From Dyella sp. C11 (GTDB lineage: Bacteria > Pseudomonadota > Gammaproteobacteria > Xanthomonadales > Rhodanobacteraceae): a stretch of 64,000 nucleotides of DNA. The position numbers and the translations under genes were made by a program. Shown here piece by piece: positions 32,808-42,409 of the stretch. The notes beneath the pieces were generated by a model that made no database searches, had not been told where the DNA came from, and worked only from the letters and a program-made list of their open reading frames with translations. The first letter of the stretch is position 1. Every line of letters starts with the position of its first letter. The stretch covers positions 1 to 64,000 of the forward strand of contig NZ_QAVX01000016.1 in NCBI RefSeq assembly GCF_003121485.1. The letters run 5' to 3'.

Positions 32808-35800
32808 ATGAACATCCGCCATGTCACGCCGGGCGCGCGCCCGGCTTCGCGCGTTGCTGCTTTCTTGCCGGTGGCCAGGGCACCTTCGGGTCTGTCCCGA
32901 ACGCTGCTGGCCAGTGCCTTGATGCTGGCGCTGTCGCCGGCGACGTGGGCGCAAACGTCAGGTGGGCAGGGTGGGCAAAATTACGCGCCGGGTGGCAACA
33001 GCGGCCAAGGTGGCGGCGCGATATCTTCAGGCATCCTGCAGCCGGGAGCCAACAGCAGCAATGGTGACGGCGGAAACGGGGGCAACGGCACGGTGCCTGG
33101 CGGTGCGGGCGGCAGTGTCAATTTGTATGTGACCAATTCCGACCTCGCAGTAGGGGGGACTCTCGTCGGTGATGACGGTAGCGTGGGTACCTCCACGGCT
33201 ATCTACGGTCACGCGGGTGGCGGTGGCGGTGGCGGCGCGGGTGTCTACATATCCGGCACGGTCAATCTCATCAACCAGTCGACCATTGGTGGAGGCAACG
33301 GTGGTGATGGCGGTGTCGTCGACGAGGGAACGACGGGTGGTGGCGGCGGCGGTGGCAATGGGGTCAGCGCGTACGACGTGACCATTCAGAACTACGGCAC
33401 GATCACGGGTGGCAATGGCGGCGCCGGCGGTTCGGGCACGTATTCGAGTGCCGGCAGCGGTGGCGGTGGCGGCAATGGCATTGCAGGGTCGAACCTGACC
33501 ATTATCAACAGCGGCACCATCAGCGGCGGTGCGGGTGGTGCTGGTGGTGTCGATAACGGAAACAGTGCGGGTAACGGCGCAGCGGGAACCAACGGCGACG
33601 CGATCCTGTTCACAGGTGGTATCAATACGCTCACGATGGCCGGGGGCTCGTTACTCAACGGCGCAGTGGAAGCCTTGCAGGGTGCTCTCGTCAGCATCAG
33701 CGGCACGGGTAGCGGCACAATTTTCAACAAGCTCACGACGGTGGGTGCCGGTCAATTTCTTTTTGGACCGATCGGCGTGGGCGCCGTTAACGACAACGCC
33801 GCCACCACGCTTTATGGCAACGTCATCACGCAGGGTGGTGGGCAGATCTACGGCAGCAGTGCCTCGCTGACGTTGGGCAGCAACGTTACGTTGAGCGACA
33901 CGAATGGCGGAGACATCATTTTCGACTCGCCGATAAACGGCGCACAGAATCTTGCCGTCAGCACAATGGGCAATGTGTCGTTTCAACAGAGCGCAGGAGC
34001 GACGACTGCGTTAACCGGTCTCGTCGTGCAAAGTGGGTCGGCTAGCTTCGCGGCTCCGCTGCAGGTGTCAGGGTCGTTGTCGATCAGCACAACGATCGGT
34101 AGCATTTCCCAAAGCGCTGCATGGAACGTCGGGGGCATGTTCAGCATCAATGCTGGCAGCAACGCCATTACCCTGACCAACGCGAACAACTCCTTCGCTT
34201 CCGGTATGTATCTTTACGGCAGCGACATCACGATCGCAGCCGCGAGTAACCTCTCGTTTGGCACAGTGGCCGCCTCGGGAACATTCGTGGCTAACGGCAC
34301 GGGGAACATGAGCGTTGGCGAAGTGTCCGCCGCGAAAGCCGATCTTTCCACGAGCGGCTCCATTCTTGTTACGGGTGACCTGCTTACCAGCCAGGGCACC
34401 ACGTTCAGCGCAACGTCGCTGCAGATCGGCAATGGCAGCACCTATGGTTCGATCACCGGCAATGTCGTCGACAACAGCACGCTGATCTGGAATCGCAGCA
34501 ACGACGTCAGCTATGGCGACGTCATTTCCGGCTCGGGCCAGGTGCTGAAACAAGGCGCCGGTGTGTTGACGCTGGATGGCAACAGCAGCGCATTCGGTGG
34601 CACGACGGACGTGCAGGCAGGCACGTTGATCGTGGGCAGCGTGTCAAACAACGGCGCCGCGCTGGGTGGCAACGTCAGCGTGGAAAGCGGTGCCACGCTG
34701 GGTGGCAATGGCGCCATCGGCGGCAGCGTGTCGCTGGCAAGCGGCAGCACGCTGTCTGCCGGTGCCGCGTCGCAGATCGGTACGCTCACCGTGAACGGTG
34801 ATCTCACCATCGATAGCGGCTCGACGCTGAACTTCGACTTCGGTGCGCCGGGACCGAACTTCAGTACGCCTGGTCAGAGCGACCACGTGGCCGTCAACGG
34901 CAACCTGTCGATTGGGCAGTCCACGCTCAACGTCAACAACCTCGGCAGCATGGGGCCCGGGTTGTACAACCTGTTCACCTGGGGCAACACGCTCAGCATC
35001 ACCGGTGGTGGCTTTGCGCCGCCTGCGGGCATGTCGTTGCAGGTGCTGACCATCGACAAGCAGATCAACCTGATCGATACGCAAAACGTGACCCTCAACG
35101 AATGGGATGCCAACGGTCTGGCCGGCCCGGGCTCCATGGGTGGCGGCAGCGGCACGTGGAGCGTCACCTCCGGTACGTGGTCCGACACCACGGGGCAGTA
35201 CATCGGACCCATGGCACCGCAGCCGGGCTTCGCCATCTTTGGCGGTGCGGCGGGCGTGGTGACGGTGGACGGAACCAACGGTGCGGTTTCGGCAACGGGC
35301 CTGCAGTTCGTGACCGATGGATATGTCCTCATCGGTGACTCGCTCGATCTGGTCGCGCAGAACAGTGTCGCTCCTGTCATACGCGTCAGCAGCGGTGCCA
35401 CGGCCGTTATCGACAACTCGCTCGATGGCGTCGCCGGCTTCAACAAGACCGACGGCGGCACCCTGGAGCTCAATGGCGTAAATATATACACGGGCAACAC
35501 CGTGCTGAGTGGCGGTGAGCTGTCCGTGTCGTCGGACCTCAATCTTGGAAGCGCCAGCAGCGCGCTGGATTTCGAAGGCGGCACGCTGCAGGTCACAGGG
35601 AATGTTTTTCACTCGACCAACCGCCAGATCATCTGGGGCAATGCCGGTGGTGGCTTCGATATTGCCGATGCCAGCAACGTGTTCACCGTATCGCAGAATT
35701 TGTCGGGTACGGGCGGCCTGTACAAAACCGGCGCAGGCACGTTGGTGTTGAGCGGCAACAACAGCTTTACCGGCGGAACCACCATTGCGCAGGGCACTTT

Positions 35801-38669
35801 GCAGGCGAACACGACAAGCCTTATGGGCGATGTCGTGGATAACGCCACGTTGTCGTTCGTGCAGGCGTCCGACGGTACGTTCAACGGCGCCATTTCCGGC
35901 AGCGGGCAACTGGTGAAGAGTGGCACCGGCACGTTGACCTTGGGCGGCGCCAATACGTACAGCGGCGGTACGCTCATTTCGCAGGGCGCGCTGCAAGGCA
36001 CCACGAGCAGCTTGCAAGGCGGCGTGACCGACAACGGCGTGTTGATCTTCGACCAGTCGGTTGATGGCGCGTTTGCTGGCGCGATATCGGGCACGGGCCA
36101 GCTCGTTAAAAATGGCACGGGCAACGTGACGTTGGCGCAGGGCAACAGCTACACCGGTGGCACGCTGATCAACAGCGGCACGCTCACCGGGGACACTGGC
36201 AGCCTGCAAGGCAACATCATCAACAACGCAACGATGGTGTTCGCGCAGAATGCCGATGGTGTGTCTGCTGGCACCATCTCCGGCACGGGTCAGCTCATCA
36301 AGAATGGCACGGGCGTGCTGTCACTCACGGGTGGCAACACCTACAGCGGCGGTACCACCATCAACGCCGGCACGCTGCAGGGTGATACCACCAGCTTGCA
36401 GGGCGACATGCTGGACAACGCCACACTCACGTTCGCGCAATCATCGAACGGCACGTTTGCCGGTGCGGTGTCGGGCACAGGCCAGTTGATCAAGTCGGGC
36501 ACAGGCACGCTGACGCTCAGCGGCGTCAACACCTATGGCGGAGGTACGCTCATCGCCGCTGGTGCGCTTCAAGGCACCACCAGCAGCGTGCAGGGCGCCG
36601 TCACGAACAACGCCGCGTTGATCTTCGATCAGGCGAGCGACGGCACTTTCGCCGGAGCAATATCCGGCACAGGTCAGCTTGTAAAGAATGGCGCGGGCAA
36701 CGTGACGTTGGCGCAGGCCAACAGCTACACCGGCGGCACGCTGATCAACGGTGGGACGCTCACGGGCGATGTCGGCAGTCTGCAAGGCAACATCACCAAC
36801 AACGCGACGGTGGTATTTGCACAGAACGTCGATGCCGCATTCAGCGGCGTCATTTCCGGGGCCGGCCAGCTCATCAAGAGCGGCAGCGGTGTGTTGTCGC
36901 TCACTGGCATCAACACGTACACCGGCGGCACCACCGTCAACGCCGGCACGTTGCAAGGTGACACGAGCAGCATCAACGGTGCCGTGGTCGACAACGCCAC
37001 GCTGGTATTCGCACAGCAGTCGAATGGCATTTTCAATGGCACGCTTGGCGGCAGCGGGCAACTGGTAAAGAACGGCAGCGGAACGCTGGTGCTCGATGGG
37101 GCCAACAGTTTCAGCGGCAACACCGAGGTGGCTGCCGGCAAGCTGGTCGTGGGTGATGACACCCACGCCGGTGCCTCGCTGGCCGGTACCGTGTCGGTCG
37201 ACGGTGGCGCCACGCTGGGCGGCATCGGCAGTATTGGCGGACTGGATCTCGCCGGCACGCTTACACCCGGCAATTCCATCGGCACGCTCAACGTGCTTGG
37301 CGACGCAACGTTCCGTCCGGGCTCTAGCTACCAGTTTGAAGTGGCACCCGACGGCAGCAGTGACCGTTTGGCTGCGACGGGTGCCGTGACCATCCAGGGT
37401 GGTTCGGCGCTGGCGCTGGCCAGCAATGGCAACTGGTCGCCCGTGACATCCATGCAGATCATCACGGCGGGTGGCGGCATCAGTGGCCAGTTCGACAGCA
37501 TCCAGTCGAATCTCGCGTTCCTCACGCCCAGCCTCAGCTATGGCGCGAACGCGGTAACGCTGCAGATGGAACGCAACGACATTCAATTCGCCGATGTTGC
37601 GCAGACGAAGAACCAGCGTGCCGTGGCTTCTTCCATCGACGCCTTGGGCATGGCCAGTCCGATCTACAGCGCCGTGGTCAGCCTGGACGCCGCGACGGCT
37701 CGCGCGGGCTTCGACGCGATGTCGGGCGAACAGTTTGCGAGCACGCGTTCCGCCCTGATCGACGACAGCCACTACGTACGCGATGCCATCGATCGCCATC
37801 TGCTTGGCCTGTCCAACGACGGCACGCAGGCAACCAACGCACAGGGTGTCACCGCCTGGACCAGCGCGTGGGGTCATTGGGGCAGCAGCGACAGCGACGG
37901 CAATGCGGCGCGCATGAATGCCGATGGCAGCGGCCTGCTGGTGGGCGCGGATCTGGGCGTGGGCAGCGACGCGCGCCTGGGTGCGGTGGTCGGGCACAGC
38001 CAGTTGACGACACGCGTGGATGATCGCGGCTCCGATGCACACGTCCTGGGCACGAACCTTGGTTTGTACGGCGATGTGTCGTGGGGAGCGTTTGCCTTGC
38101 GCGGTGGCGTGGCCTACGCGTGGCAGCAGGTGAACAGCCACCGCAACCTGGCGTTCGGCAACCTGACCGATGCGTTGAGCGATCGCTACGACGCCCATGT
38201 GGCACAGGGCTTCGTCGAAGGTGGCTATCGATTCCAGGTGACACCAGGCCAGCAGGTCGAGCCGTTCCTCAATCTCGCGCACGTGCAGGTGCAGACCGAT
38301 GCGAGTCGCGAGGCAAGTGGCATCGCAGCGTTGACCGTCGCGAGCCAGAGCGATGCGGTGAACATTGCCACGCTGGGCGTGCGCGACACTTGGTCGCTGG
38401 GACGTACCGGTGGTTTGAACGCGCACATCGGCATCGGCTGGCAGCAGGCCTGGGGCGACGTGACGCCGGTCAGCACCGTGCGCTTCACCAGCGGCAGCGA
38501 CAGCTTCGACATTGCCGGCACACCGGTTGCCCGGCACGCGGGTGTGATCGACGGCGGCCTGTCATTCGCCGTCGCGCGCAATGCGTTCGTTGACGCGAGC
38601 TATATCGGACGCTTTGGCGACGGCGCCAAGGATCAGGGCGCTCGATTGTCTCTGAATGTGCTTTGGTGA
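32808..38669 (+). CDS. Autotransporter (type Va) with repeat-rich passenger
   Basis: A 1953-residue secreted surface protein. Long signal region (cleaved after ATWA, about residue 48); a Gly/Asn/Ser-rich segment (about 50-260, GGNGG-type runs) that may form a flexible or ice-binding-like surface; a beta-helical passenger (about 270-1580) with many 'G-x-L-x-K-x-G-x-G-x-L-x-L' passenger-associated repeats; and a C-terminal autotransporter beta-barrel (about 1680-1953) that starts near VTAWTSAWGHWGSS and ends with alternating strand residues (RLSLNVLW). The barrel inserts in the outer membrane and exports the passenger. Neither a catalytic triad nor a clear adhesin domain is visible, so role (adhesion, biofilm) is uncertain. 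ATG with AGGGG. Confidence 0.9.
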   Translation: MNIRHVTPGARPASRVAAFLPVARAPSGLSRTLLASALMLALSPATWAQTSGGQGGQNYAPGGNSGQGGGAISSGILQPGANSSNGDGGNGGNGTVPGGAGGSVNLYVTNSDLAVGGTLVGDDGSVGTSTAIYGHAGGGGGGGAGVYISGTVNLINQSTIGGGNGGDGGVVDEGTTGGGGGGGNGVSAYDVTIQNYGTITGGNGGAGGSGTYSSAGSGGGGGNGIAGSNLTIINSGTISGGAGGAGGVDNGNSAGNGAAGTNGDAILFTGGINTLTMAGGSLLNGAVEALQGALVSISGTGSGTIFNKLTTVGAGQFLFGPIGVGAVNDNAATTLYGNVITQGGGQIYGSSASLTLGSNVTLSDTNGGDIIFDSPINGAQNLAVSTMGNVSFQQSAGATTALTGLVVQSGSASFAAPLQVSGSLSISTTIGSISQSAAWNVGGMFSINAGSNAITLTNANNSFASGMYLYGSDITIAAASNLSFGTVAASGTFVANGTGNMSVGEVSAAKADLSTSGSILVTGDLLTSQGTTFSATSLQIGNGSTYGSITGNVVDNSTLIWNRSNDVSYGDVISGSGQVLKQGAGVLTLDGNSSAFGGTTDVQAGTLIVGSVSNNGAALGGNVSVESGATLGGNGAIGGSVSLASGSTLSAGAASQIGTLTVNGDLTIDSGSTLNFDFGAPGPNFSTPGQSDHVAVNGNLSIGQSTLNVNNLGSMGPGLYNLFTWGNTLSITGGGFAPPAGMSLQVLTIDKQINLIDTQNVTLNEWDANGLAGPGSMGGGSGTWSVTSGTWSDTTGQYIGPMAPQPGFAIFGGAAGVVTVDGTNGAVSATGLQFVTDGYVLIGDSLDLVAQNSVAPVIRVSSGATAVIDNSLDGVAGFNKTDGGTLELNGVNIYTGNTVLSGGELSVSSDLNLGSASSALDFEGGTLQVTGNVFHSTNRQIIWGNAGGGFDIADASNVFTVSQNLSGTGGLYKTGAGTLVLSGNNSFTGGTTIAQGTLQANTTSLMGDVVDNATLSFVQASDGTFNGAISGSGQLVKSGTGTLTLGGANTYSGGTLISQGALQGTTSSLQGGVTDNGVLIFDQSVDGAFAGAISGTGQLVKNGTGNVTLAQGNSYTGGTLINSGTLTGDTGSLQGNIINNATMVFAQNADGVSAGTISGTGQLIKNGTGVLSLTGGNTYSGGTTINAGTLQGDTTSLQGDMLDNATLTFAQSSNGTFAGAVSGTGQLIKSGTGTLTLSGVNTYGGGTLIAAGALQGTTSSVQGAVTNNAALIFDQASDGTFAGAISGTGQLVKNGAGNVTLAQANSYTGGTLINGGTLTGDVGSLQGNITNNATVVFAQNVDAAFSGVISGAGQLIKSGSGVLSLTGINTYTGGTTVNAGTLQGDTSSINGAVVDNATLVFAQQSNGIFNGTLGGSGQLVKNGSGTLVLDGANSFSGNTEVAAGKLVVGDDTHAGASLAGTVSVDGGATLGGIGSIGGLDLAGTLTPGNSIGTLNVLGDATFRPGSSYQFEVAPDGSSDRLAATGAVTIQGGSALALASNGNWSPVTSMQIITAGGGISGQFDSIQSNLAFLTPSLSYGANAVTLQMERNDIQFADVAQTKNQRAVASSIDALGMASPIYSAVVSLDAATARAGFDAMSGEQFASTRSALIDDSHYVRDAIDRHLLGLSNDGTQATNAQGVTAWTSAWGHWGSSDSDGNAARMNADGSGLLVGADLGVGSDARLGAVVGHSQLTTRVDDRGSDAHVLGTNLGLYGDVSWGAFALRGGVAYAWQQVNSHRNLAFGNLTDALSDRYDAHVAQGFVEGGYRFQVTPGQQVEPFLNLAHVQVQTDASREASGIAALTVASQSDAVNIATLGVRDTWSLGRTGGLNAHIGIGWQQAWGDVTPVSTVRFTSGSDSFDIAGTPVARHAGVIDGGLSFAVARNAFVDASYIGRFGDGAKDQGARLSLNVLW
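35700..37130 (+). repeat. Tandem passenger repeats, period 192 bp, with a 3-unit superperiod
   Basis: The protein motif G-(T/S)-G-(Q/G)-L-x-K-x-G-x-G recurs about every 64 residues from near residue 968 to 1415 (eight copies, plus an isolated earlier one near 575). Neighbouring copies fall into classes; the NVTLAQ/VLSLTG/TLxL order recurs, and GCAACGTGACGTTGGCGCAG at 36121 returns at 36697, exactly 576 bp (three units) later. This indicates a recent duplication of a three-repeat block inside the gene. Confidence 0.85.
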
Positions 38670-38676
38670 CGATGAG

Positions 38677-38701
38677 GGCGACTCGCATGCAGCGAGTCGC
38701 C
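38677..38701. terminator. Hairpin between autotransporter and convergent reductase gene
   Basis: GGCGACTCGC and GCGAGTCGCC form a perfect 10-bp stem around ATGCA, a few bases after the autotransporter stop. No T-tract on either side; likely a shared terminator or RNA-stabilising stem. Confidence 0.5.
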
Positions 38702-38725
38702 GTACAACTGGAATACTTGTCGCGA

Positions 38726-39322
38726 TCAGCCTTGCTTGATCAAGCTGTGCAGGGCGAGCGGGCCGCCGAATTGCTGCAGCAATCCACCCTCGGACAGGCG
38801 TCCCAGCGTGATGGCGCTGAAGCCGAGCGTAGCGACCAGCGACGCCACTGTTTCGTTGGCGTCGGCATGGTTGCCGGAGACGAACAGCGTGCGATGGCCG
38901 TTGCCTACGCGCGGCTCGTCGGCGAGCACCGCTGCCGGCAACGTATTGAACGCCTTGACCACGTTGGCGCCCCTGAAGTGCGCGGCGATCACTTCACTGG
39001 ATGGCTTGCCGCCCAGGTCCATCGGCTTGAAGGCGGGAAATTCGATGGCGTTGGTGGCATCCACCACGATCTTTCCATCCCAGCGATCGCGCAGCCTGGC
39101 GACATCGCCCACCGCGTTGAAGGGAACGGCGAGGATGATGATGTCCGCGTTCAGCGCATCGGTCATTTCCTTGGCCGTGACGGTGGGTGCGAGCGACTGG
39201 ATGGTTTCCGGCAAGGAAGCGGGACCACGACGGTTGGCGATGACGACCGGAACCTTGCTGCGTGCGAATTGCTGGGCGAGCGCACCGCCAATGGCGCCCG
39301 ATCCGATGATGGCGTAATTCAT
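38726..39322 (-). CDS. NAD(P)-binding reductase-like protein (F420-dependent NADP reductase fold)
   Basis: 198 residues with an N-terminal Rossmann motif (MNYAIIGSGAIGGALAQQF) and R-R after the second strand (VVIANRRGP), typical for NADP. Later segments (DIIILAVPFNAV, VVDATNAIEFP, NVVKAFNTLP) follow the FNO/NADPH-dependent F420 reductase-like fold used by several dinucleotide-binding enzymes. Start ATG 39322 with CAGGAGAC. F420 itself is unlikely in this type of organism, so the substrate is open. First gene after the autotransporter on the minus strand, probably transcribed with the upstream DoxX/SDR genes. Confidence 0.82.
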   Translation of the reverse strand: MNYAIIGSGAIGGALAQQFARSKVPVVIANRRGPASLPETIQSLAPTVTAKEMTDALNADIIILAVPFNAVGDVARLRDRWDGKIVVDATNAIEFPAFKPMDLGGKPSSEVIAAHFRGANVVKAFNTLPAAVLADEPRVGNGHRTLFVSGNHADANETVASLVATLGFSAITLGRLSEGGLLQQFGGPLALHSLIKQG

Positions 39323-39392
39323 GACATGTCTCCTGATCAATGGATGGCCAGGCGGGTGGCGCTGACGGCGCTCACCCGGCCTGGATCGACGG

Positions 39393-39830
39393 TTACGAAC
39401 GACGGCCATCCAGACTCAGGCGCCCGCCACCGAAAGCCACCACGTGCAGCAAACCACCGGCCAACGCGACGTTCTTGAAAAAGTGGATGAACTGGTTCTG
39501 GTCGGCGAGATGGCTGTGGAAGAACGCCGCGGTCGCCAGCGAGAAGAAGAACAGCACACCCGCGACGATGCGCGTGCGATAGCCGAGCAGCAACAGGATG
39601 CCGCCGACAATTTCCGTGAATGCGGCAAGCACGAACGCCACGGATGGCAACGGCAAGCCGACGGACTGGATATAGCCAATGGTCATGGCTGGCGCGGCGA
39701 TCTTCGAGAAGCCGGCCAGCAGAAAGAGCGAGCTGATCAGCAGGCGGCCGAACGCCGGCACGACAGTAGTAAGTGCGTTGGGAAGCGGCGAGGGAATAAC
39801 GGTGGTTTGTGAAGCGACTTGGCTGTTCAT
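39393..39830 (-). CDS. DoxX family membrane protein
   Basis: 145 residues with four transmembrane helices (about 28-47, 60-80, 85-104, 115-135). PAFGRLLISSLFLLAGFSKI and TEIVGGILLLLGYRTRIVAG are typical of DoxX proteins, small membrane proteins linked to quinone and thiol redox processes. ATG 39830. Lies between an SDR gene (99 bp upstream) and the reductase-like gene (71 bp downstream), same direction. Confidence 0.85.
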   Translation of the reverse strand: MNSQVASQTTVIPSPLPNALTTVVPAFGRLLISSLFLLAGFSKIAAPAMTIGYIQSVGLPLPSVAFVLAAFTEIVGGILLLLGYRTRIVAGVLFFFSLATAAFFHSHLADQNQFIHFFKNVALAGGLLHVVAFGGGRLSLDGRRS

Positions 39831-39928
39831 GGGAGTTTCCTGGGTAAGGGGAGGGCCTTTGAAAACGCTGCGCGGGTCGAACGAGGGAGCTGCCGGCGCG
39901 CATCGGCGCCGGCAACTCGTGCGTTGCG

Positions 39929-40684
39929 TCAGATCTGGGCCTGGCCGCCGTCGACAAAGATCTCGGTGCCGGCGATGAAGGCCGAGTCGGACGAGGCGAG
40001 GAACACCGCGGCGCCGGCGACGTCATCGGGATCACCCACGCGACCCAGCGGCACGGTGCTGGCCATGTAGTCGAGCAGGTTCTGCTGTTCGGCAGCGCCG
40101 GGGCCGGCCAGTTCAACCAGGCCAGGCGTCTTGATCGGGCCCGGGCTGATCACGTTGACGCGGATGCCGCGCGCCTTCAGGTCGAGCGTCCAGCTGCGTG
40201 CCAGGTTGCGTACGGCGGCCTTCGATGCACTGTAGACACTGAAGGCGGGCGTGCCCTTGATGCTGACGTTGGAGCCGGTAAGGATCACCGAGGCGCCATC
40301 CACCAGCAGCGGCAGCGCCTTCTGCACGGTGAAGATCACACCCTTCACGTTGCGGCCGAAGGTGTCGTCGTACTGCTCTTCGGTGATGGCGCCCAGCGGC
40401 AGCATGGAGCCGCCACCGGCATTGACGAACAGCACGTCGATGCGGCCCGCCTCGTTCTTCACGCGCTCATAGAGGCGGTTGAGGTCGTTGAGGTTGGACG
40501 AGTCGGCCTGGATGCCGATGGTGTTGGGGCCGATGGCCGACACGGCGGCGTCGAGTTCCGCCTGGCGACGACCGGTGACGAAGACCTGCGCGCCTTCCTG
40601 TGCAAAGCGCTTGGCCGTGGCCAGGCCGATGCCGGTGGTGCCGCCGGTGACTACTGCGATTTTGCCTTCGAGCTTGCGAGCCAT
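39929..40684 (-). CDS. SDR family NAD(P)-dependent oxidoreductase, second copy
   Basis: 251 residues; Rossmann TGGTTGIG (13-20), NAG (88-90), catalytic Ser138, Tyr151, Lys155 (YSASK), same length and motif positions as the enzyme at 14066-14821, with [15 protein letters not shown] also shared. Start ATG 40684, ribosome-binding site GGAGAC. It heads a minus-strand unit with DoxX and the reductase-like gene and faces a divergent LysR gene. Substrate unknown; an activated carbonyl or quinone is plausible from the neighbours. Confidence 0.92.
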   Translation of the reverse strand: MARKLEGKIAVVTGGTTGIGLATAKRFAQEGAQVFVTGRRQAELDAAVSAIGPNTIGIQADSSNLNDLNRLYERVKNEAGRIDVLFVNAGGGSMLPLGAITEEQYDDTFGRNVKGVIFTVQKALPLLVDGASVILTGSNVSIKGTPAFSVYSASKAAVRNLARSWTLDLKARGIRVNVISPGPIKTPGLVELAGPGAAEQQNLLDYMASTVPLGRVGDPDDVAGAAVFLASSDSAFIAGTEIFVDGGQAQI

Positions 40685-40762
40685 GATCGTGTCTCCTGTG
40701 GAGTGGTTGGTTGCCTGGGACAAAATCTAAGGCGTCGTGCTACTTTTCGAAATAGAAATGAC

Positions 40763-40779
40763 TGCAAACCATCGTTGCA
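40763..40779. promoter_or_regulatory. Candidate LysR operator (TGCAA-N7-TTGCA)
   Basis: TGCAA-ACCATCG-TTGCA lies in the 104-bp region between the divergent SDR and LysR genes, ten bases before the LysR ATG. It has the inverted symmetry and the T-N11-A spacing expected of a LysR box. Inference only. Confidence 0.5.
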
Positions 40780-40788
40780 AAATTGTCT

Positions 40789-41745
40789 ATGTCAAAGCTC
40801 CCCGATTTCGAAGGTCTGGCGATGTTCGGCAAGGTGGCGGAGGAGGGCTCTTTTGCCGGCGCCGCCACGGCCATGGGCGTGTCCGTCGCCACCGTGTCGC
40901 GCGCCGTCACGCGTCTTGAAGAACGGCTGGGTGGACGCCTGTTCAACCGCACGTCCCGGCGACTGGCGTTGACCGACTATGGCCGCTCGCTTGCCGAGCG
41001 GGCCGCGAAGATCTACAGCGAGGCGGAAGAAGCCGAAGACTTCGCGCGTGAAACCTCCAGCCGGCCGCGTGGGCTGGTCAAACTCGCCGTGCCGCTTTCG
41101 TTCGGTGCGCGCTGGGTGGCGCCGTTGTTGCCGGAGTTCTTCCGCACCTATCCCGACATCGCCATCGATCTGCATGCCACCGATACGCAGGCGGACCTGA
41201 TCGGCGAAGGCTTCGACGCCGCGCTGCGCATCGCCGCCATGGAAGACTCATCGCTGGTCGCGCGATTGATCGCGCCCATGCGCCGGTTTCTGGTGGCATC
41301 GCCGGGTTATCTGTCGCGCTACGGCCGGCCGCAACATCCGAACGATCTCGGCCCGCATCCGTGCCTGAGCTACGTCAATCGGAACAAGCGCGACGTGTGG
41401 CGCTTCACGCATAGAAAAACCGGTGAGGAATGCCTGATCACGCCCACCGGACCACTACGCGTGACGAGTGTCGAAGCGCTGCTGCCCATGGTGCTCGCGG
41501 GCGCGGCCATTACCGAACTGCCCGAATTTGCCGCTACGCCGTACTTTCGCGAGAAGCAGCTGGAGCCCTTGCTCACCGATTGGCGCATGACCGAAGGCGG
41601 TTTGTACTTCGTCACGCCCACGGCACGTGCTCGACCGGCCAAGGTCAGCGCGGTCGCCGATTTCTTTGTGTCCAAACTCGCTACTGCCGAGTGGCGTGCG
41701 GAGATGGCGCCGGAGGGAAAGCCATCCAGGCCACGCAAGAAGTGA
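40789..41745 (+). CDS. LysR-family transcriptional regulator
   Basis: 318 residues from ATG 40789: helix-turn-helix (LAMFGKVAEEGSFAGAATAM, then SVATVSRAVTRLEERLGGRL) and a two-lobe inducer-binding domain. Divergent from the SDR operon at 40684, with a palindrome in the shared region, so likely its regulator. The C-terminal part ends in a Lys/Arg-rich tail. Inducer unknown. Confidence 0.9.
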   Translation: MSKLPDFEGLAMFGKVAEEGSFAGAATAMGVSVATVSRAVTRLEERLGGRLFNRTSRRLALTDYGRSLAERAAKIYSEAEEAEDFARETSSRPRGLVKLAVPLSFGARWVAPLLPEFFRTYPDIAIDLHATDTQADLIGEGFDAALRIAAMEDSSLVARLIAPMRRFLVASPGYLSRYGRPQHPNDLGPHPCLSYVNRNKRDVWRFTHRKTGEECLITPTGPLRVTSVEALLPMVLAGAAITELPEFAATPYFREKQLEPLLTDWRMTEGGLYFVTPTARARPAKVSAVADFFVSKLATAEWRAEMAPEGKPSRPRKK

Positions 41746-41840
41746 ACGCAAAGGTGTCCACGGTCGTGTCGTGCATCGAGGTTGCCGATGCACGACCTGG
41801 ATCCAAGGAGCTACCCGTTCCGCACCTGCACGTTCATGGC

Positions 41841-42392
41841 TTACGAAACGGTGCCATCCACCAGCGACGCCGAGCGGTTCTTCCTGAAAGTCAGCCAGAG
41901 CGCTGACAGCAGGAAATACAGGCAGCCAAACGCGGCGTAAGGGGCGAGTTGTGCGATGCCCGGCGCGATGCCGAAGGATCGCTTGATGAAGATGACGCCT
42001 GCCAGCGCCGACTGTGCGCCGCTGATGATCATGAACGCCTGGCCGCCCAGCTTTCGGCGGCTTATGCCCACGGCAAGCTGGAACAATCCGGCGAGCAACG
42101 CCCACACACCAAACACCAGCACCGCGCCCGCATTGCCTTGCAGCGCAAAGGCGATCGCCATGCATACCGCGGTAATCACGCTGGTGAGCGCATTGAATTT
42201 CTGCCCCGGGTTGGCCTGCAACCCGCCACTGCGTTGAGCATCCATCACGTTCGCCACTGCATCCCATGCGGGGTAGAGCACCAGCAGCGCACCGACGATA
42301 AACGCGGGTGCCGATCCCAGCAGTACGGCCAATGCGGCCCACACAAAAGCAACGCCCGCACGAAGGAAATAGAAGTTACGCAGTGATGTCAT
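41841..42392 (-). CDS. HdeD/DUF308-like membrane protein
   Basis: 183 residues with about six hydrophobic helices arranged as three internal repeats of two helices each (AGVAFVWAALAVLLGSAPAF, ALLVLYPAWDAVANV, MAIAFALQGNAGAVLVFGVW ...), like the HdeD-type acid-stress membrane proteins. ATG 42392. A TetR-type palindrome overlaps the region just upstream, suggesting repression by a regulator not encoded in this window. Confidence 0.75.
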   Translation of the reverse strand: MTSLRNFYFLRAGVAFVWAALAVLLGSAPAFIVGALLVLYPAWDAVANVMDAQRSGGLQANPGQKFNALTSVITAVCMAIAFALQGNAGAVLVFGVWALLAGLFQLAVGISRRKLGGQAFMIISGAQSALAGVIFIKRSFGIAPGIAQLAPYAAFGCLYFLLSALWLTFRKNRSASLVDGTVS

Positions 42393-42409
42393 GGCGAATC
42401 CTTGGGAAA

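Noticed and set aside
34644-38537. Long minus-strand reading frames (521 and 698 residues) inside the autotransporter
   Set aside because: They run antisense to a gene with clear domains and repeats, and their composition reflects the reversed GC-rich repeat; no domains or ribosome-binding sites.
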